Shown: positions 6,775-16,211, numbered from the stretch's first letter. The stretch: DNA of 54,177 nucleotides from DATDMG01 sp036518955 (GCA_036518955.1 DATDMG010000320.1:1-54177); one strand, 5' to 3'. The notes: a model not told the origin generated them from the letters alone. A program made the numbers and translations.

Positions 6775-9693
6775 TCAGCCGGCCCAGGGGGCGATCGTCG
6801 TCCAGCTGGTGTCCTCGGCCCAGTTGGTGGTGGTGTCCGCGGCGAGCCCGCCGCCGGTGCCGGCGACCCAGACCTCCTCGTTGTAGTGCCGCCAGTAGCG
6901 GTTCGGGAAGTTGTAGGACTGCCAGGACGTCCCGGTCCCGCCGTTGCCGGGCTGGGCGCAGAACGTGGAGTCCGCGGCGAACAGCGCGCTCGAGTCCTTC
7001 ACGTCCAGCCGCAGCCGGTAGCTGTAGTGCCGCAGGTACCGATTCGGATAGTTCACCGAGACGAACGAGTAGCACGACGAGTCCGCCAGACCGGGCACGA
7101 TCGTGAACGTCGCGTCCTGCAGATCGGTGCTCGGGCTGCTGGCCGTGATCTGGGCGATCCGCGCGAGGAATCTGGAGTGCCGCAGCGAGTGGGCCCGGTA
7201 GCCCGCAGTGGTCGCCTGGAAGGAGTGCCGCCCCATCGCGACGTCCACGTCGCTGTGCCACCAGCCGGAACTCACCGTGAACGTGGTGTCGGCCGCCCAG
7301 TCCGTCGCGCTGTCGTGGGCGGCCGAGCCGCCGTCGGCCGCCACGTACAGCACGTTCTGGTAATGCCGTAGGTAGCGGTGGCTATGGCTGGCCGACGCGA
7401 ACGAGACGCCGGTACCGCTGTGGCCCGCCGTGGCGCAGAACGTGGCATCGGCGGCGAACGACGCCGACGCGTCGGGAGCGGCCAGCACCACCTCGTCGGC
7501 CGCGGTCGCCCGCAGGTACTGGCCGGCGTTCGCCCGGGACTCGAACGAGTAGCAGTTGGCGTCGGAGAGTCCGGTCCGGACGAAGAACGTCGCGGACTTC
7601 CGGTCCGCCGCCGAACTGTTGGCGCTGACGACGGCGGTGGCGCCGACGCCCGGGCTCCCGGACACCGACCGTCCGGTGGCGGCTCCCGGCGAGGTCACCC
7701 GCAACGCCGTCCCCCGGTCGGTGGCCAGGTACGGCGTCACCGGGCCGGTCACCGTGAACGTCAGCAGGGTGAGGGAATTCGCGGGGAACGTGAAGGTCGT
7801 CCTGGGCGACGCGGCGAACGTGGACGTCTTCGGCGCGACCGCGGTGGGGGCGGCCAGGGTGTTGCGGGCAGCGGGATCCCCGGTCAGCACGGTCGCCGTC
7901 CCGGTCCGCTCGATCGTGGCGGCGCCAGCGACGTCCACCGTCGCGCGCACCGCGTCAGAGGTCGGGTTCACCACGTGCACGTACACGGTGCCGTTGGCCG
8001 CCCTGGTGGCCACGTGACTGACCAGCCCGCCGACCCCGCTGAACGAGGTGGGCACCACGTAGGTGCCTTTGTTCGCGCCGAACATCTGTTGCACGTAGTA
8101 TGAGGGAGAGCCGTAGGACTGGGCGGCGTCGAACGCGATCAGGTTGGTCGGCCACTGGAAGCTGCTCACCCGTGACAGCGCAGGCGCGTACGAGGCCCCG
8201 ACGACGACGTCCGCATTGCGCAGCAGCCCGGTCATGAACCCGGCTTCGCCCAGTGCGCCGGCGAGCGTTCCGGTGGGGTTGCCCGCCGTGCCGTTGGTGG
8301 CGGCGTACTCGCCGACCAGGTGCTTGGGGCCGTTCCGGTCGGTGCGGTCGTACTGGTGCGCCATGCCGGTGAGCGTGGCGGGGTTGTCGCTGTAGTAGTG
8401 GTCGTCGATGACGTCGGGCGCGCGCGACGTCACCGACGCCGAAGCGATGATCTTGAGGTCGGGGTACTTGGCCTTGATCGCGTCGTAGAACATCGGGAAG
8501 CGGTAGGCGGAGTAGCTGCCGGAGCCGTCGAGGAGGTCCTCGTTACCGATCTCGACGTAGTGCAGCGGATAGGGGTCGCGGTGGCCGTCGGCCGCGCGCC
8601 GGGCTCCCCAGGTGGTGCTCGGGGTGCCGGTCACGTACTCGATCTCGTCGAGCGCGTCCTGGACGTACGACGCCAGGTCGGCCTGGGCGACCACGGTCCC
8701 GTTGAGGACGTAGCCGGCGAAGACGGCGAGGAGGGGCTCGGCGCCGCTGGATTCCGCCATGTCGAGGTAGGCCTTCAGTCCGGCCTGGTCGGTGGACCAG
8801 TAGCCCCATGCGTCGTTCTGGTGCCCGGGCCGGTTCTCCACCGGGCCGATCGTGTTCTTCCAGGCGAACCGGGTGGCGAGGGTCTTGCCCTCCAGGTAGT
8901 TCCCGCCCGGGATGCGCCAGAAACCCGGCCGGGTCGCCGCCAGCTTGGTCATCAGGTCGGTGCGCAGCAGCCCGGTGGATCGGTACGTGGGCGGCAGCAC
9001 CCGGACGACGTCCAGCAAGACGTCGCCGGTGCCGTTGCCGTCGGGGTAGAACACCACGCGGTTGCTGGTCCCGCTCGGGGTGCTCGCCGGTGTGGCGAGG
9101 GTGAGCGTGTACCTGGTCCAGGTGGAGGTGAGGGCGGAGGTCGTGGCGTGGGCGTAGCTGGTGCCGGACAACGACTCGAGCCGCACCTCGACCGCACCGG
9201 TGAAGCCGCCTCCGGAGCGGGCGAAGAACGAGGCGGTGTACGTGCTCGACGGTTTGATCGCGACTCCGTCGAACCCGCTGTTGGCGACGCCCACCGAGTG
9301 GGTGCCGCCGTTCGTCCTGATCGTGAGCTTGAGCGCGCTGGGGTTGGCGGCGCTCAGCGGTGTCCTGGTGTCCTCGGTCAGGGATCCCCTGCCGGTGCCT
9401 GCCGTGACCAGGGACCACGACGGCGGCGGGTTCGCGGCGCCGTCCTTCAGGGTCGAGTTTCGAATGATGTTGGCGTTGAGACCGCCCTCGACCGAGTGGT
9501 TGATGTCCTCGACGAGGTGCCCCCACTGGGTCGCATTCGTGCTGGCGGCGGCCTTGTCCACCCGGACGGTCAAGGTGCGGGTGGGGATGGGGGTGGGGGG
9601 CGGCGTCGGCGCCGTGCCCAGGCGGACGAGGAGAGCGCCGAGCAGGGATGTTAACGCTAGCGCTAACGCTAGGAGCATGCCGTGGCGGCGCAC
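6775..9693 (-). CDS. Secreted GH51-type alpha-L-arabinofuranosidase with AbfB (CBM42) domains
   Basis: 972 residues from the GTG at 9693, chosen for the GGAGGG four bases upstream; an ATG five codons later and a longer reading to 9780 are alternatives. The N-terminus is a signal peptide (M-L-L-A-L-A-L-A-L-T-S-L-L-G) followed by a Pro/Thr linker. A carbohydrate-binding-like beta-sandwich lies within about residues 90-230. The catalytic barrel shows the acid/base in E-I-G-N-E (Glu385) and the nucleophile in H-L-V-G-E-Y-A (Glu462), as in clan GH-A family 51. The C-terminal 300 residues contain two beta-trefoil AbfB modules with repeated R-Y-L-R-H-Y signatures, which bind arabinofuranose side chains. 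It releases arabinose from arabinoxylan or arabinan outside the cell. It converges on the importer operon, which probably takes up its products. Confidence 0.9.
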   Translation of the reverse strand: MRRHGMLLALALALTSLLGALLVRLGTAPTPPPTPIPTRTLTVRVDKAAASTNATQWGHLVEDINHSVEGGLNANIIRNSTLKDGAANPPPSWSLVTAGTGRGSLTEDTRTPLSAANPSALKLTIRTNGGTHSVGVANSGFDGVAIKPSSTYTASFFARSGGGFTGAVEVRLESLSGTSYAHATTSALTSTWTRYTLTLATPASTPSGTSNRVVFYPDGNGTGDVLLDVVRVLPPTYRSTGLLRTDLMTKLAATRPGFWRIPGGNYLEGKTLATRFAWKNTIGPVENRPGHQNDAWGYWSTDQAGLKAYLDMAESSGAEPLLAVFAGYVLNGTVVAQADLASYVQDALDEIEYVTGTPSTTWGARRAADGHRDPYPLHYVEIGNEDLLDGSGSYSAYRFPMFYDAIKAKYPDLKIIASASVTSRAPDVIDDHYYSDNPATLTGMAHQYDRTDRNGPKHLVGEYAATNGTAGNPTGTLAGALGEAGFMTGLLRNADVVVGASYAPALSRVSSFQWPTNLIAFDAAQSYGSPSYYVQQMFGANKGTYVVPTSFSGVGGLVSHVATRAANGTVYVHVVNPTSDAVRATVDVAGAATIERTGTATVLTGDPAARNTLAAPTAVAPKTSTFAASPRTTFTFPANSLTLLTFTVTGPVTPYLATDRGTALRVTSPGAATGRSVSGSPGVGATAVVSANSSAADRKSATFFVRTGLSDANCYSFESRANAGQYLRATAADEVVLAAPDASASFAADATFCATAGHSGTGVSFASASHSHRYLRHYQNVLYVAADGGSAAHDSATDWAADTTFTVSSGWWHSDVDVAMGRHSFQATTAGYRAHSLRHSRFLARIAQITASSPSTDLQDATFTIVPGLADSSCYSFVSVNYPNRYLRHYSYRLRLDVKDSSALFAADSTFCAQPGNGGTGTSWQSYNFPNRYWRHYNEEVWVAGTGGGLAADTTTNWAEDTSWTTIAPWAG
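9651..9666. promoter_or_regulatory. Palindrome TTAACGCTAGCGCTAA over the GH51 signal-peptide codons
   Basis: A 16-bp inverted repeat with one mismatched pair, immediately downstream of the GH51 start codon. Sites of the form GTTAGCGCTAAC are bound by LacI-type regulators of plant-polysaccharide genes in actinomycetes. A related sequence, AGCGTTAACG, occurs upstream at 9881-9890. The repeat also encodes the Leu/Ala run of the signal peptide, so chance from codon choice is a real alternative. Confidence 0.4.
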
Positions 9694-9780
9694 AGTTCCC
9701 TCCAGGCGGACAGGTGTCTCGGCCGGCCGCTCTCCTTGACGCCAGAGCGTCACTCTGCTGGCGACATCCCAGCACGTCAA

Positions 9781-10194
9781 GGGAGAATCCCGACAAAATC
9801 GTAGAATTATCCTGAAGATAGGCTAGGGGGGGTCCGTTGCCAGGTCACAGGCGGGGAGTCTGACGGTTCGGTCAGGTGAGAGCGTTAACGGGCTGTCTGG
9901 GTGGCCTTGACCCCGGAAGCTCGCGGCGGCCGGACGACGCGCGGCCGTCGGCGAGGGCGCTGCCGATTCGCCGTGATCCAGGTCGGGCGGACGAGGGGCG
10001 GCAGCCGGACGGATAGGCTCCGATCAGTGCGGCTGATCAATGGTCGTCGTGTCCCGAGCTGCCAGTTGCCTTGCGGAACATGACAATTCTTGCGCAAGGG
10101 TCACCTTGGCCGCTGGCGTGCAGCAATCTCTTTTCCCGCGTGGCTGCGCCGGTGCTCCCCGACGCATTCCTCCCGGTGATCTCACTGGATGCGG
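9781..10194. other. Intergenic region upstream of GH51, no gene seen
   Basis: About 410 bases between the GH51 gene and the 3' end of the tRNA. It should hold the GH51 promoter. Apart from the half-palindrome AGCGTTAACG at 9881-9890 and an AT-rich patch near 9795-9820, I see no coding potential or repeat. Confidence 0.6.
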
Positions 10195-10267
10195 CGCCCC
10201 CGGCAGGGATCGAACCTGCGACCATCGGATTAGAAGTCCGCTGCTCTGTCCGCTGAGCTACGGGGGC
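10195..10267 (-). tRNA. tRNA-Arg(TCT)
   Basis: 73 bases fold as a full cloverleaf. The acceptor stem is GCCCCCG with CGGGGGC, the D-stem GCTC/GAGC, the anticodon loop CTTCTAA with anticodon TCT (reads AGA), and the T-arm GCAGG-TTCGATC-CCTGC. The discriminator is G, and the genome continues with CCG, so the CCA end must be added after transcription. AGA is rare in DNA this rich in GC, so this is a minor-codon tRNA. No integrase gene or repeated tRNA 3' end is visible next to it. Confidence 0.95.
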
Positions 10268-10626
10268 TCGACGCACCCTTCTGGGTCGGATGCGTCACTG
10301 TGCCGCCGCCCGCTGTTGCCAGCGTGGCAGCGCACTGCAAGTTTGGCAGACATGCGGGGATCGATGGGAGTCGTCCGATCGATCGGCTCCGTACTGTCGG
10401 TGTGCTGGTACGTTGAGTAACCAGTTGGCCGCGTTCGATCCACGGCGATGGGTAACGCATTTACAGAGCGATACGAGACATGGGCCACACGGGGGGGTGA
10501 GACTGGCAAGATGTGAGCGCACTGCGGGTGAGGGCGCAACATCGGTCAGCGAACAACACTGCGGTGACGCCGGGCGAAGGGTGCCTTCACTGGCCGGGTG
10601 GCAGCGTGCCGCGAAAGGAGGCGAAG
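10268..10626. other. Intergenic region between tRNA-Arg and the GTPase pair
   Basis: About 360 bases that should contain the promoter of the tRNA (leftward) and of the GTPase operon (rightward). The strong AAAGGAGG at 10614-10621 is the ribosome site of the next gene. I see no other feature. Confidence 0.5.
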
Positions 10627-12924
10627 GTGGACGCCGAGAGGCAGGGTGACGCTCGGCCCGCCGCCACGCCCTCGTCGGGTGTCCGCGGACGCCGTCCCCG
10701 GGCAACCCGCCGCCGGACCACGTCCGCCTCGGCCGCGCCGCGGTCGGCCACGCCGTCCTCCGCCGCGCCGCCCGTCCCCCCTGCTGCAGCGGCGGCACCC
10801 GCTTCCGGAGTGCACGGGCCGGGCGCGCCATCCTCCGCACCGCCGCTGGCCACCAGCCCGACGTCGGGTTCGTTCTCGATCCGGGCGGCCACCGCGGCGC
10901 GTCCCGGCGCTGCGTCGTCCGCCACCGGGCTGGCCGCTCCCGGTCGCAAGTCGGCCCCGCCGGTGAGCGGGTCGCTGCCGGTCCCGCCGGTGAGCGGGTC
11001 GCTGCCGGTCGGATCTCGGGCGAGCGCTCCGTGGACGGCAGCCGTGCACGGTTCGGGAAGGTCCGGCCTCGGTGCCAAGCCGCCGTCCGCACCGGGGCCG
11101 GCCACGCCGCTCCACCAGCTGCAGGGGACGGTCGGGCTGCTGGCCGACGCTCCCCGGCGGCCCGGCGGCGGTCCGGACGTCGTCCGCGTCCCGGACGGCG
11201 TCCACCTGGGGGCTCCCACCGAGCTGCGCCGGGCCTGCGAGCGGCTCCGGGAGGATGTCGCGGCCCTGCACCTGCCGCTCGACGTGCCGGGTGCGGAGGG
11301 CGCCCGGCAGGAGCTCGCCGCCCTGCTCGCCCAGCTCGACGACTACCTGCTGCCGCGCCTGCGCCGGATCGATGCGCCGTTGCTGGCGGTCGTCGGTGGC
11401 TCGACCGGTGCCGGGAAGTCCACGCTGGTCAACTCGTTGGTGCGTCGGTTCGTGACGCGGTCCGGCATCCTCCGGCCGACCACCCGCTCTCCGGTGCTGA
11501 TCCACCATCCCTACGACTCGGGTGCCTTCCTCACCCAGCGCATCCTGCCCGGGTTCGCCCGGGTGACGTCCGAGGCGCCGGAACCGTTGCAGCCCATCGA
11601 CGTCAACGCCCCGCGGGTGACGGCGCTGCGCCTGGTCCCGGACGAGGGGCTCGCTCCCGGGTTGGCGATCATCGATGCTCCGGACATCGACTCCCTGGTG
11701 GAGACCAACCGCGACCTGGCCCTGCAGCTTCTCGCCGCGGCCGACCTGTGGATCTTCGTGACGACGGCGGCCCGCTACTCGGACGCGGTGCCGTGGGACA
11801 CCCTCCGGAAGGCGGTCGACCGCGGGGTCTCGGTGGCCGTCGTCCTCGACCGGGTGCCGGCGGAGGCGATGGCCGAGGTGCGGGTGCACCTGGCGACCAT
11901 GCTCCGGGACCGGGGCCTGTCGACCGCGCCGCTCTTCACCATCCCGGAGACGACCAAGGAGGCCGACGGGTTCCTCCCGGAGGAGGTCGTCCGGCCTCTG
12001 CACGGCTGGCTCAGCCGGCTCGCCCGCGACTCCCGCTCCCGGGACATCGTCGTCCGGCGCACCCTGGTGGGGGCTCTGGACAGCCTGAACGAACGGGTCC
12101 GGTTGATCACAGCAGCGGCCCAGGCGCAGGTCGTCACCGACGGCGTGCTGCGCGCGGCGATCGGCGACGTGTACGACGACGCGGACACCCAGTTGCGCGC
12201 CGGTCTTCGTGACGCGGGTCTGCTGCAGGGCGAGGTGCAGGCCCGGTGGCAGGAGTACGTCGGCTCGGGCGAGGCGTTCCGCGGCTTCGACGGCGTCATC
12301 GGCCGGCTGCGTGAGCGGGTCGCGGCGGCCGTGCGAGGCCGGTCCGCGCCGTCCGCCCCGCTGGCCGAGGCGCTTCGCAAGGCGGCTGTCGCGCTGGCCG
12401 TGACGACGGCCGGGTCCGCGGTCGAGACTCTGGTCCGGCGCTGGCGCGCCGAGGCTGCCGGTCAGGGCCTGCTCCGCGAGGTCGCCGGCGGTCCGGCCCT
12501 GCCGGCGAGCTTCCCCGCCCGGGCGGAGCAGCTGGTGCGGGACTGGTACGCGGGCGTCCAGGACGTGATCCGCGCCGAGACGCACGGCGGCCGGCCCAAC
12601 CCGCGTGCCGCAGCCTTCGGCGTCGAGGGGCTCGCCGGGCTGCTGGTGGTGCTCGCGTTCAGCGACCTGAACGCCCTGGCCACTCCGACGGTGGCCGCGG
12701 ACGGCGCGATGGCGGTGGTGGCGGACCGGCTCCTGCGCGCTGTGCTCGGCGGCGACGCGCCGGCGTTCGCGGTATCCGCCCGTGAGGCGCTGCAGATCAG
12801 GCTCAGCGACCTGCTGGCCACCGAGCGTGCCCGGTTCGAGGCGACGGCGGAGGCAGCTGGGGTTCGCGGCGAGCTGCCCGCGGCGCTCCGCAGCCACCTG
12901 CGCGCGATCGAGGGAGCTCGCTGA
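10627..12924 (+). CDS. Dynamin-like/50S-binding-type GTPase, first of a pair
   Basis: 765 residues from the GTG at 10627, five bases after AAAGGAGG. The first 170 residues are disordered, rich in Ala, Pro, Ser and Arg, and include a perfect 9-residue duplication (P-P-V-S-G-S-L-P-V). The GTPase core starts near residue 240: G1 is G-G-S-T-G-A-G-K-S-T, followed by R-P-T-T as a G2 candidate, and G3 I-I-D-A-P-D-I-D-S near 350. Where an N/T-K-x-D motif is expected the sequence reads V-L-D-R-V-P, so guanine recognition may be altered. The rest is mostly alpha-helical. It is followed 2 bases later by a second GTPase. Paired genes like this are widespread in actinobacteria; their function is not firmly established. 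Confidence 0.85.
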   Translation: MDAERQGDARPAATPSSGVRGRRPRATRRRTTSASAAPRSATPSSAAPPVPPAAAAAPASGVHGPGAPSSAPPLATSPTSGSFSIRAATAARPGAASSATGLAAPGRKSAPPVSGSLPVPPVSGSLPVGSRASAPWTAAVHGSGRSGLGAKPPSAPGPATPLHQLQGTVGLLADAPRRPGGGPDVVRVPDGVHLGAPTELRRACERLREDVAALHLPLDVPGAEGARQELAALLAQLDDYLLPRLRRIDAPLLAVVGGSTGAGKSTLVNSLVRRFVTRSGILRPTTRSPVLIHHPYDSGAFLTQRILPGFARVTSEAPEPLQPIDVNAPRVTALRLVPDEGLAPGLAIIDAPDIDSLVETNRDLALQLLAAADLWIFVTTAARYSDAVPWDTLRKAVDRGVSVAVVLDRVPAEAMAEVRVHLATMLRDRGLSTAPLFTIPETTKEADGFLPEEVVRPLHGWLSRLARDSRSRDIVVRRTLVGALDSLNERVRLITAAAQAQVVTDGVLRAAIGDVYDDADTQLRAGLRDAGLLQGEVQARWQEYVGSGEAFRGFDGVIGRLRERVAAAVRGRSAPSAPLAEALRKAAVALAVTTAGSAVETLVRRWRAEAAGQGLLREVAGGPALPASFPARAEQLVRDWYAGVQDVIRAETHGGRPNPRAAAFGVEGLAGLLVVLAFSDLNALATPTVAADGAMAVVADRLLRAVLGGDAPAFAVSAREALQIRLSDLLATERARFEATAEAAGVRGELPAALRSHLRAIEGAR

Positions 12925-12926
12925 CG

Positions 12927-14525
12927 ATGCCCGGACCGGATGTGCAGGAACTCGTCCTGCGACGTCTCGACGACGTGGCCGCGGCCCTCGTCGCCGGTGA
13001 CGGCAAGCTCGACGACACCCCGGTGAAGACGGCCCGCGAGCTCATCGAGCGGATCGGCGAGCGGCTCCGCCTCGGTTCCGAGCGCACCGTCGTCGCGCTC
13101 GTCGGGGCGACCGGCAGCGGCAAGTCGAGCCTGTTCAACGCGCTGGCCGGCATCGAGCTGGCCGAGGTGGGCGTTCGCCGCCCGACGACGGGATACCCGA
13201 GTGCCTGCATCTGGGCGGCGGAGGGCGCTGACCCGTTGCTGGACTGGCTGGAGGTGCCGCGCCAGCTGCGCACCAACCGGGAGTCTGTGCTCGACGGCAC
13301 CCGGCAGAACGACCTGCACGGCTTGGTGCTGCTCGACCTGCCCGATCACGACTCCACCCAGGTCGCGCACCGGCTGGAGGTCGAGCGGCTCGTCGAACTG
13401 GTCGATCTGCTGGTCTGGGTGGTCGACCCGCAGAAGTACGCGGACGAGGTCCTGCACGCTTACCTGCGCAACCTGTCCGGGCACGCCGGCGTGATGTTCG
13501 TCGTCCTGAACCAGATGGACCGGCTGAGCCCGTCCGAGGCGCAGACCTGCGCGACCGATCTGCGCCGGCTGCTGGACTCCGACGGCCTCGGCTCGGTGGC
13601 CATGATCGGGACGTCGGCGCGCACCGGCGCCGGGATCGCGCAGTTGCGTCAGGTGCTCGCCGATCTGGTCGCCCGGCGTGGGGCGTTCGCCGGCCGGGCC
13701 TTGGCCGACCTGGAGGCGGCGGCGGCCCAGCTGCGGTCGGGCCTGGCGCCGTCCGAGGCCGACCCGGACCGGCTGCCGCGCTCTGACCAACTCGTCGACG
13801 CGCTCTCGGACGCAGCCGGCCTCCCGGTCCTGCTCGACGCGGTGACGGCCGAGTACCGGCAGCGCGCGGCGGTGGAGACGGACTGGCCACCGCTCACCTG
13901 GTACCGGTTGCTCCACCGGGACGGGTTGAGCCGGGTCGGTCTGGATCCGGGAATGGAGGCGGAGATCCGTCGGCTGACCCTCGGCCCGGCGCCCGGCGCC
14001 TCACCCGCGCAGCGCGAGCGCGTGGAGCTGGCGGTGCGGGACGTCACCGCCGCCGCCGCGGAGGGCCTGCCGCACCCGTGGGCGGACGCCGTGCGGGCCG
14101 CGGCCGTCGCCTCCACCGACGAGCTGCGGACCGTGCTGGACCTCGCGGTCCGGGGCGTTGACCTCTCGCTGCACCGCCCGCTCTGGTGGCCGCTGCTCCG
14201 CGGGGTCCAGAGCCTGCTGGTGGCGGCCGCCGGCGGCGGGCTGGTGTGGTGGCTGCTGCACCTCGCGGGGGCGGTCGGGTCCCCGGCCGTCGGCGGGGTG
14301 TCTCTGGCCTCCCTGGTGCTGGTGGATGCCGTGGGGTTGGGGGCGTTCCTGGCGATCGCCTCACGCTGGTTCGTGCAGCTGGGGGTGTCGCACCACCGGT
14401 CCCGGATCGAGGGCGCGTTGCGCCGGGCGGTGACCGACGTCGCGAGGGAGAAGGTGGTGGCGCCGATCGCCGCCGTCCTCGTCGATCATCGTGCGGCCCG
14501 GTCGGCGCTCGCCGGGACGCGCTGA
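12927..14525 (+). CDS. YfjP-family GTPase with C-terminal membrane helices, second of a pair
   Basis: 532 residues. G1 G-A-T-G-S-G-K-S-S at residues 59-67, G2 within V-R-R-P-T-T-G-Y, G3 D-L-P-D-H-D-S at 137-143 and G4 N-Q-M-D at 195-198, so the nucleotide site is complete. After a helical middle region, two hydrophobic hairpin segments lie at about residues 424-480, then a basic end. It therefore probably sits at the membrane while the preceding partner is soluble. The 2-base gap and shared domain type argue that both act together, possibly as a heteromeric GTPase in membrane or envelope work. That is inference. Confidence 0.88.
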   Translation: MPGPDVQELVLRRLDDVAAALVAGDGKLDDTPVKTARELIERIGERLRLGSERTVVALVGATGSGKSSLFNALAGIELAEVGVRRPTTGYPSACIWAAEGADPLLDWLEVPRQLRTNRESVLDGTRQNDLHGLVLLDLPDHDSTQVAHRLEVERLVELVDLLVWVVDPQKYADEVLHAYLRNLSGHAGVMFVVLNQMDRLSPSEAQTCATDLRRLLDSDGLGSVAMIGTSARTGAGIAQLRQVLADLVARRGAFAGRALADLEAAAAQLRSGLAPSEADPDRLPRSDQLVDALSDAAGLPVLLDAVTAEYRQRAAVETDWPPLTWYRLLHRDGLSRVGLDPGMEAEIRRLTLGPAPGASPAQRERVELAVRDVTAAAAEGLPHPWADAVRAAAVASTDELRTVLDLAVRGVDLSLHRPLWWPLLRGVQSLLVAAAGGGLVWWLLHLAGAVGSPAVGGVSLASLVLVDAVGLGAFLAIASRWFVQLGVSHHRSRIEGALRRAVTDVAREKVVAPIAAVLVDHRAARSALAGTR

Positions 14526-14702
14526 TCTCACCGGCGCTCTCGTCCCTGCCGGCGCCGTCGCCTCGGGTTCTCGACTCGTCCACAGTTCGGGTGCGCTGTC
14601 CCACCGTCCACAGGCCCGCCCGCGGCCCGGGCGGGCGCCCGGCGTTCCCCGGCAGGCTTCCTCACGTCCCGGCAGGGGCCGGGCCAGCCGAGGAGGGACT
14701 GC

Positions 14703-16160
14703 ATGAACGGCGTCTTCGTCACTGGGCAGGGCATGATCGACGAGGTGCAGCGCGACGACGAGGTCGACGGCCTCGCCATCGACGACGAGGTCGACGATGG
14801 CGAGGAGTTCGATGACGAGGCCGATGACGAGGCGTTCGATGACGACGACGAGTTCGACGAGGGCCCGGACGACGAGGGTCTGGACGACGGGCTGGACGAC
14901 GGGCTGGACGACGACGGGCTCGACCACGTTGACGGGTTCAGGGACGATCTCGATCAGGCAGCTGTCGGTGTCGCCGGCAGCCTGGTCGCCGGCCACGGCG
15001 CAGACGGCGTGACGGCGCAGGGCAGGAGGTCGAGCGCTGCGAGGGCGCTGGTCGCCGCGCCGCCGGGTCGGCGGGACGCCTCGGATCACGCGCCCGGAAG
15101 GGCTGTCCTTGGCGACGCGCCGACCCCGGCTGTCCCGGCTGCCGTGGCAGTGCGCCAGGATCGGTTCGTGCTGTCCGCCGCTGCCGCCCGGCCCGCAGGG
15201 CTCGCCCTGGGGGTTCTGGCCGACGCCGTCCTGGGCGATCCACGGCGGTATCACCCCGTGGCCGGGTTCGGCCGCGCCGCCGTCGGGTTCGAGCGACGCT
15301 GGTACGCGGACGATGTCCGGCGGGGCGCGGTCTTCACGGCCGTCCTGGTCGGGGCCCCGGTCGCCCTGGCGGCGCTGGTCGAACGGGCCACCGCCCGACA
15401 TCCGATCTGGCGCACCGTGGCGACGGCCGCCGTGACCTGGTCCGCTCTGGGTGGCGCGAGCCTGGCCCGGGAGGGCCTGGTGATGGCTGCGCTGTTGGAG
15501 GGCGGCGACCTGGAGACGGCCCGGCGCAGGCTGTCACACCTGTGCGCTCGTGACCCGGGCGGCATGGCGGCCCGCGACCTGGCGCGGGCGACGGTGGAGT
15601 CGCTGGCGGAGAACGCGTCCGATGCGGTCGTCGCCCCCCTGCTCTGGGGCGCCGTCGCCGGCGTCCCCGGGTTGGTCGGGTACCGGGCGGTGAACACGCT
15701 GGACGCGATGATCGGTTACCGGTCTCCTCGCTACCTGCGGTTCGGCCGCACCGCGGCTCGGGTCGACGACGCGGCGAACCTGCTGCCGGCCCGGCTGACC
15801 GGAGCGTTGGTGGCGCTGGCCGCTCCCGCGACGGGCGGATCGGCCGCCGGTGCCTGGCGAACCATGCTGCGGGACGGGGCCAGGCATCCCAGCCCGAACG
15901 CCGGTCGTCCCGAAGCGGCCGTCGCCGGTGCTCTGGGCCTCTCGTTGGGAGGGCGCAACGTCTACGCCGGTCATGTCGAGGAGCGGCCCTCGCTCGGCGA
16001 CGGCAGGCCGCCCCAGGTGGCCGACGTCCGGCGGGCTGTCACCCTCGGCCGCGCGGTGACCCTGGCCGCTACCGCGATCGCGGTGGCCCTGGCCTCGGGC
16101 CTGGCGCGCGTGGCGCAGCGCGGCGACCGGACCGGTCGCCCCTGGGGGCGGGCACCGTGA
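14703..16160 (+). CDS. cobD: Adenosylcobinamide-phosphate synthase CobD/CbiB with acidic N-terminal extension
   Basis: The CobD domain covers the last 330 residues. It begins L-S-A-A-A-A-R-P-A-G-L-A-L-G with L-G-D-P-R-R-Y-H-P-V-A-G-F-G just after, and contains the signature E-S-L-A-E-N-A-S-D-A-V-V-A-P-L, R-A-V-N-T-L-D-A-M-I-G-Y and D-D-A-A-N. It is a membrane enzyme that joins aminopropanol phosphate to cobyric acid. The frame stays open for 155 codons upstream to an ATG with an excellent GAGGAGGG site five bases before it; that extension is strongly Asp/Glu-rich with G-L-D-D repeats. A GTG at 15168 preceded by AGGA would give the usual length. Both starts may be used. cobT follows 51 bases later. 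Confidence 0.85.
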   Translation: MNGVFVTGQGMIDEVQRDDEVDGLAIDDEVDDGEEFDDEADDEAFDDDDEFDEGPDDEGLDDGLDDGLDDDGLDHVDGFRDDLDQAAVGVAGSLVAGHGADGVTAQGRRSSAARALVAAPPGRRDASDHAPGRAVLGDAPTPAVPAAVAVRQDRFVLSAAAARPAGLALGVLADAVLGDPRRYHPVAGFGRAAVGFERRWYADDVRRGAVFTAVLVGAPVALAALVERATARHPIWRTVATAAVTWSALGGASLAREGLVMAALLEGGDLETARRRLSHLCARDPGGMAARDLARATVESLAENASDAVVAPLLWGAVAGVPGLVGYRAVNTLDAMIGYRSPRYLRFGRTAARVDDAANLLPARLTGALVALAAPATGGSAAGAWRTMLRDGARHPSPNAGRPEAAVAGALGLSLGGRNVYAGHVEERPSLGDGRPPQVADVRRAVTLGRAVTLAATAIAVALASGLARVAQRGDRTGRPWGRAP

Positions 16161-16211
16161 CCGCCTGTTCGTGGATCTCAGGGCATCAATCGATGGAGAG
16201 AGGACCGAACC

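Noticed and set aside
10195..10267. tRNA-Arg as attachment site of an integrated element
   Set aside because: No integrase, no repeat of the tRNA 3' end and only housekeeping genes on both sides.
14361..15401. Long minus-strand frame over the acidic region, Val-rich (V-V-Q-P-V-V repeats)
   Set aside because: It is the mirror of the Asp codons on the plus strand, crosses the GTPase end, and lacks a ribosome site and family similarity.
15000..16211. Cobalamin riboswitch before cobD or cobT
   Set aside because: I could not find the B12-box or the expected stem arrangement in the short leader sequences.
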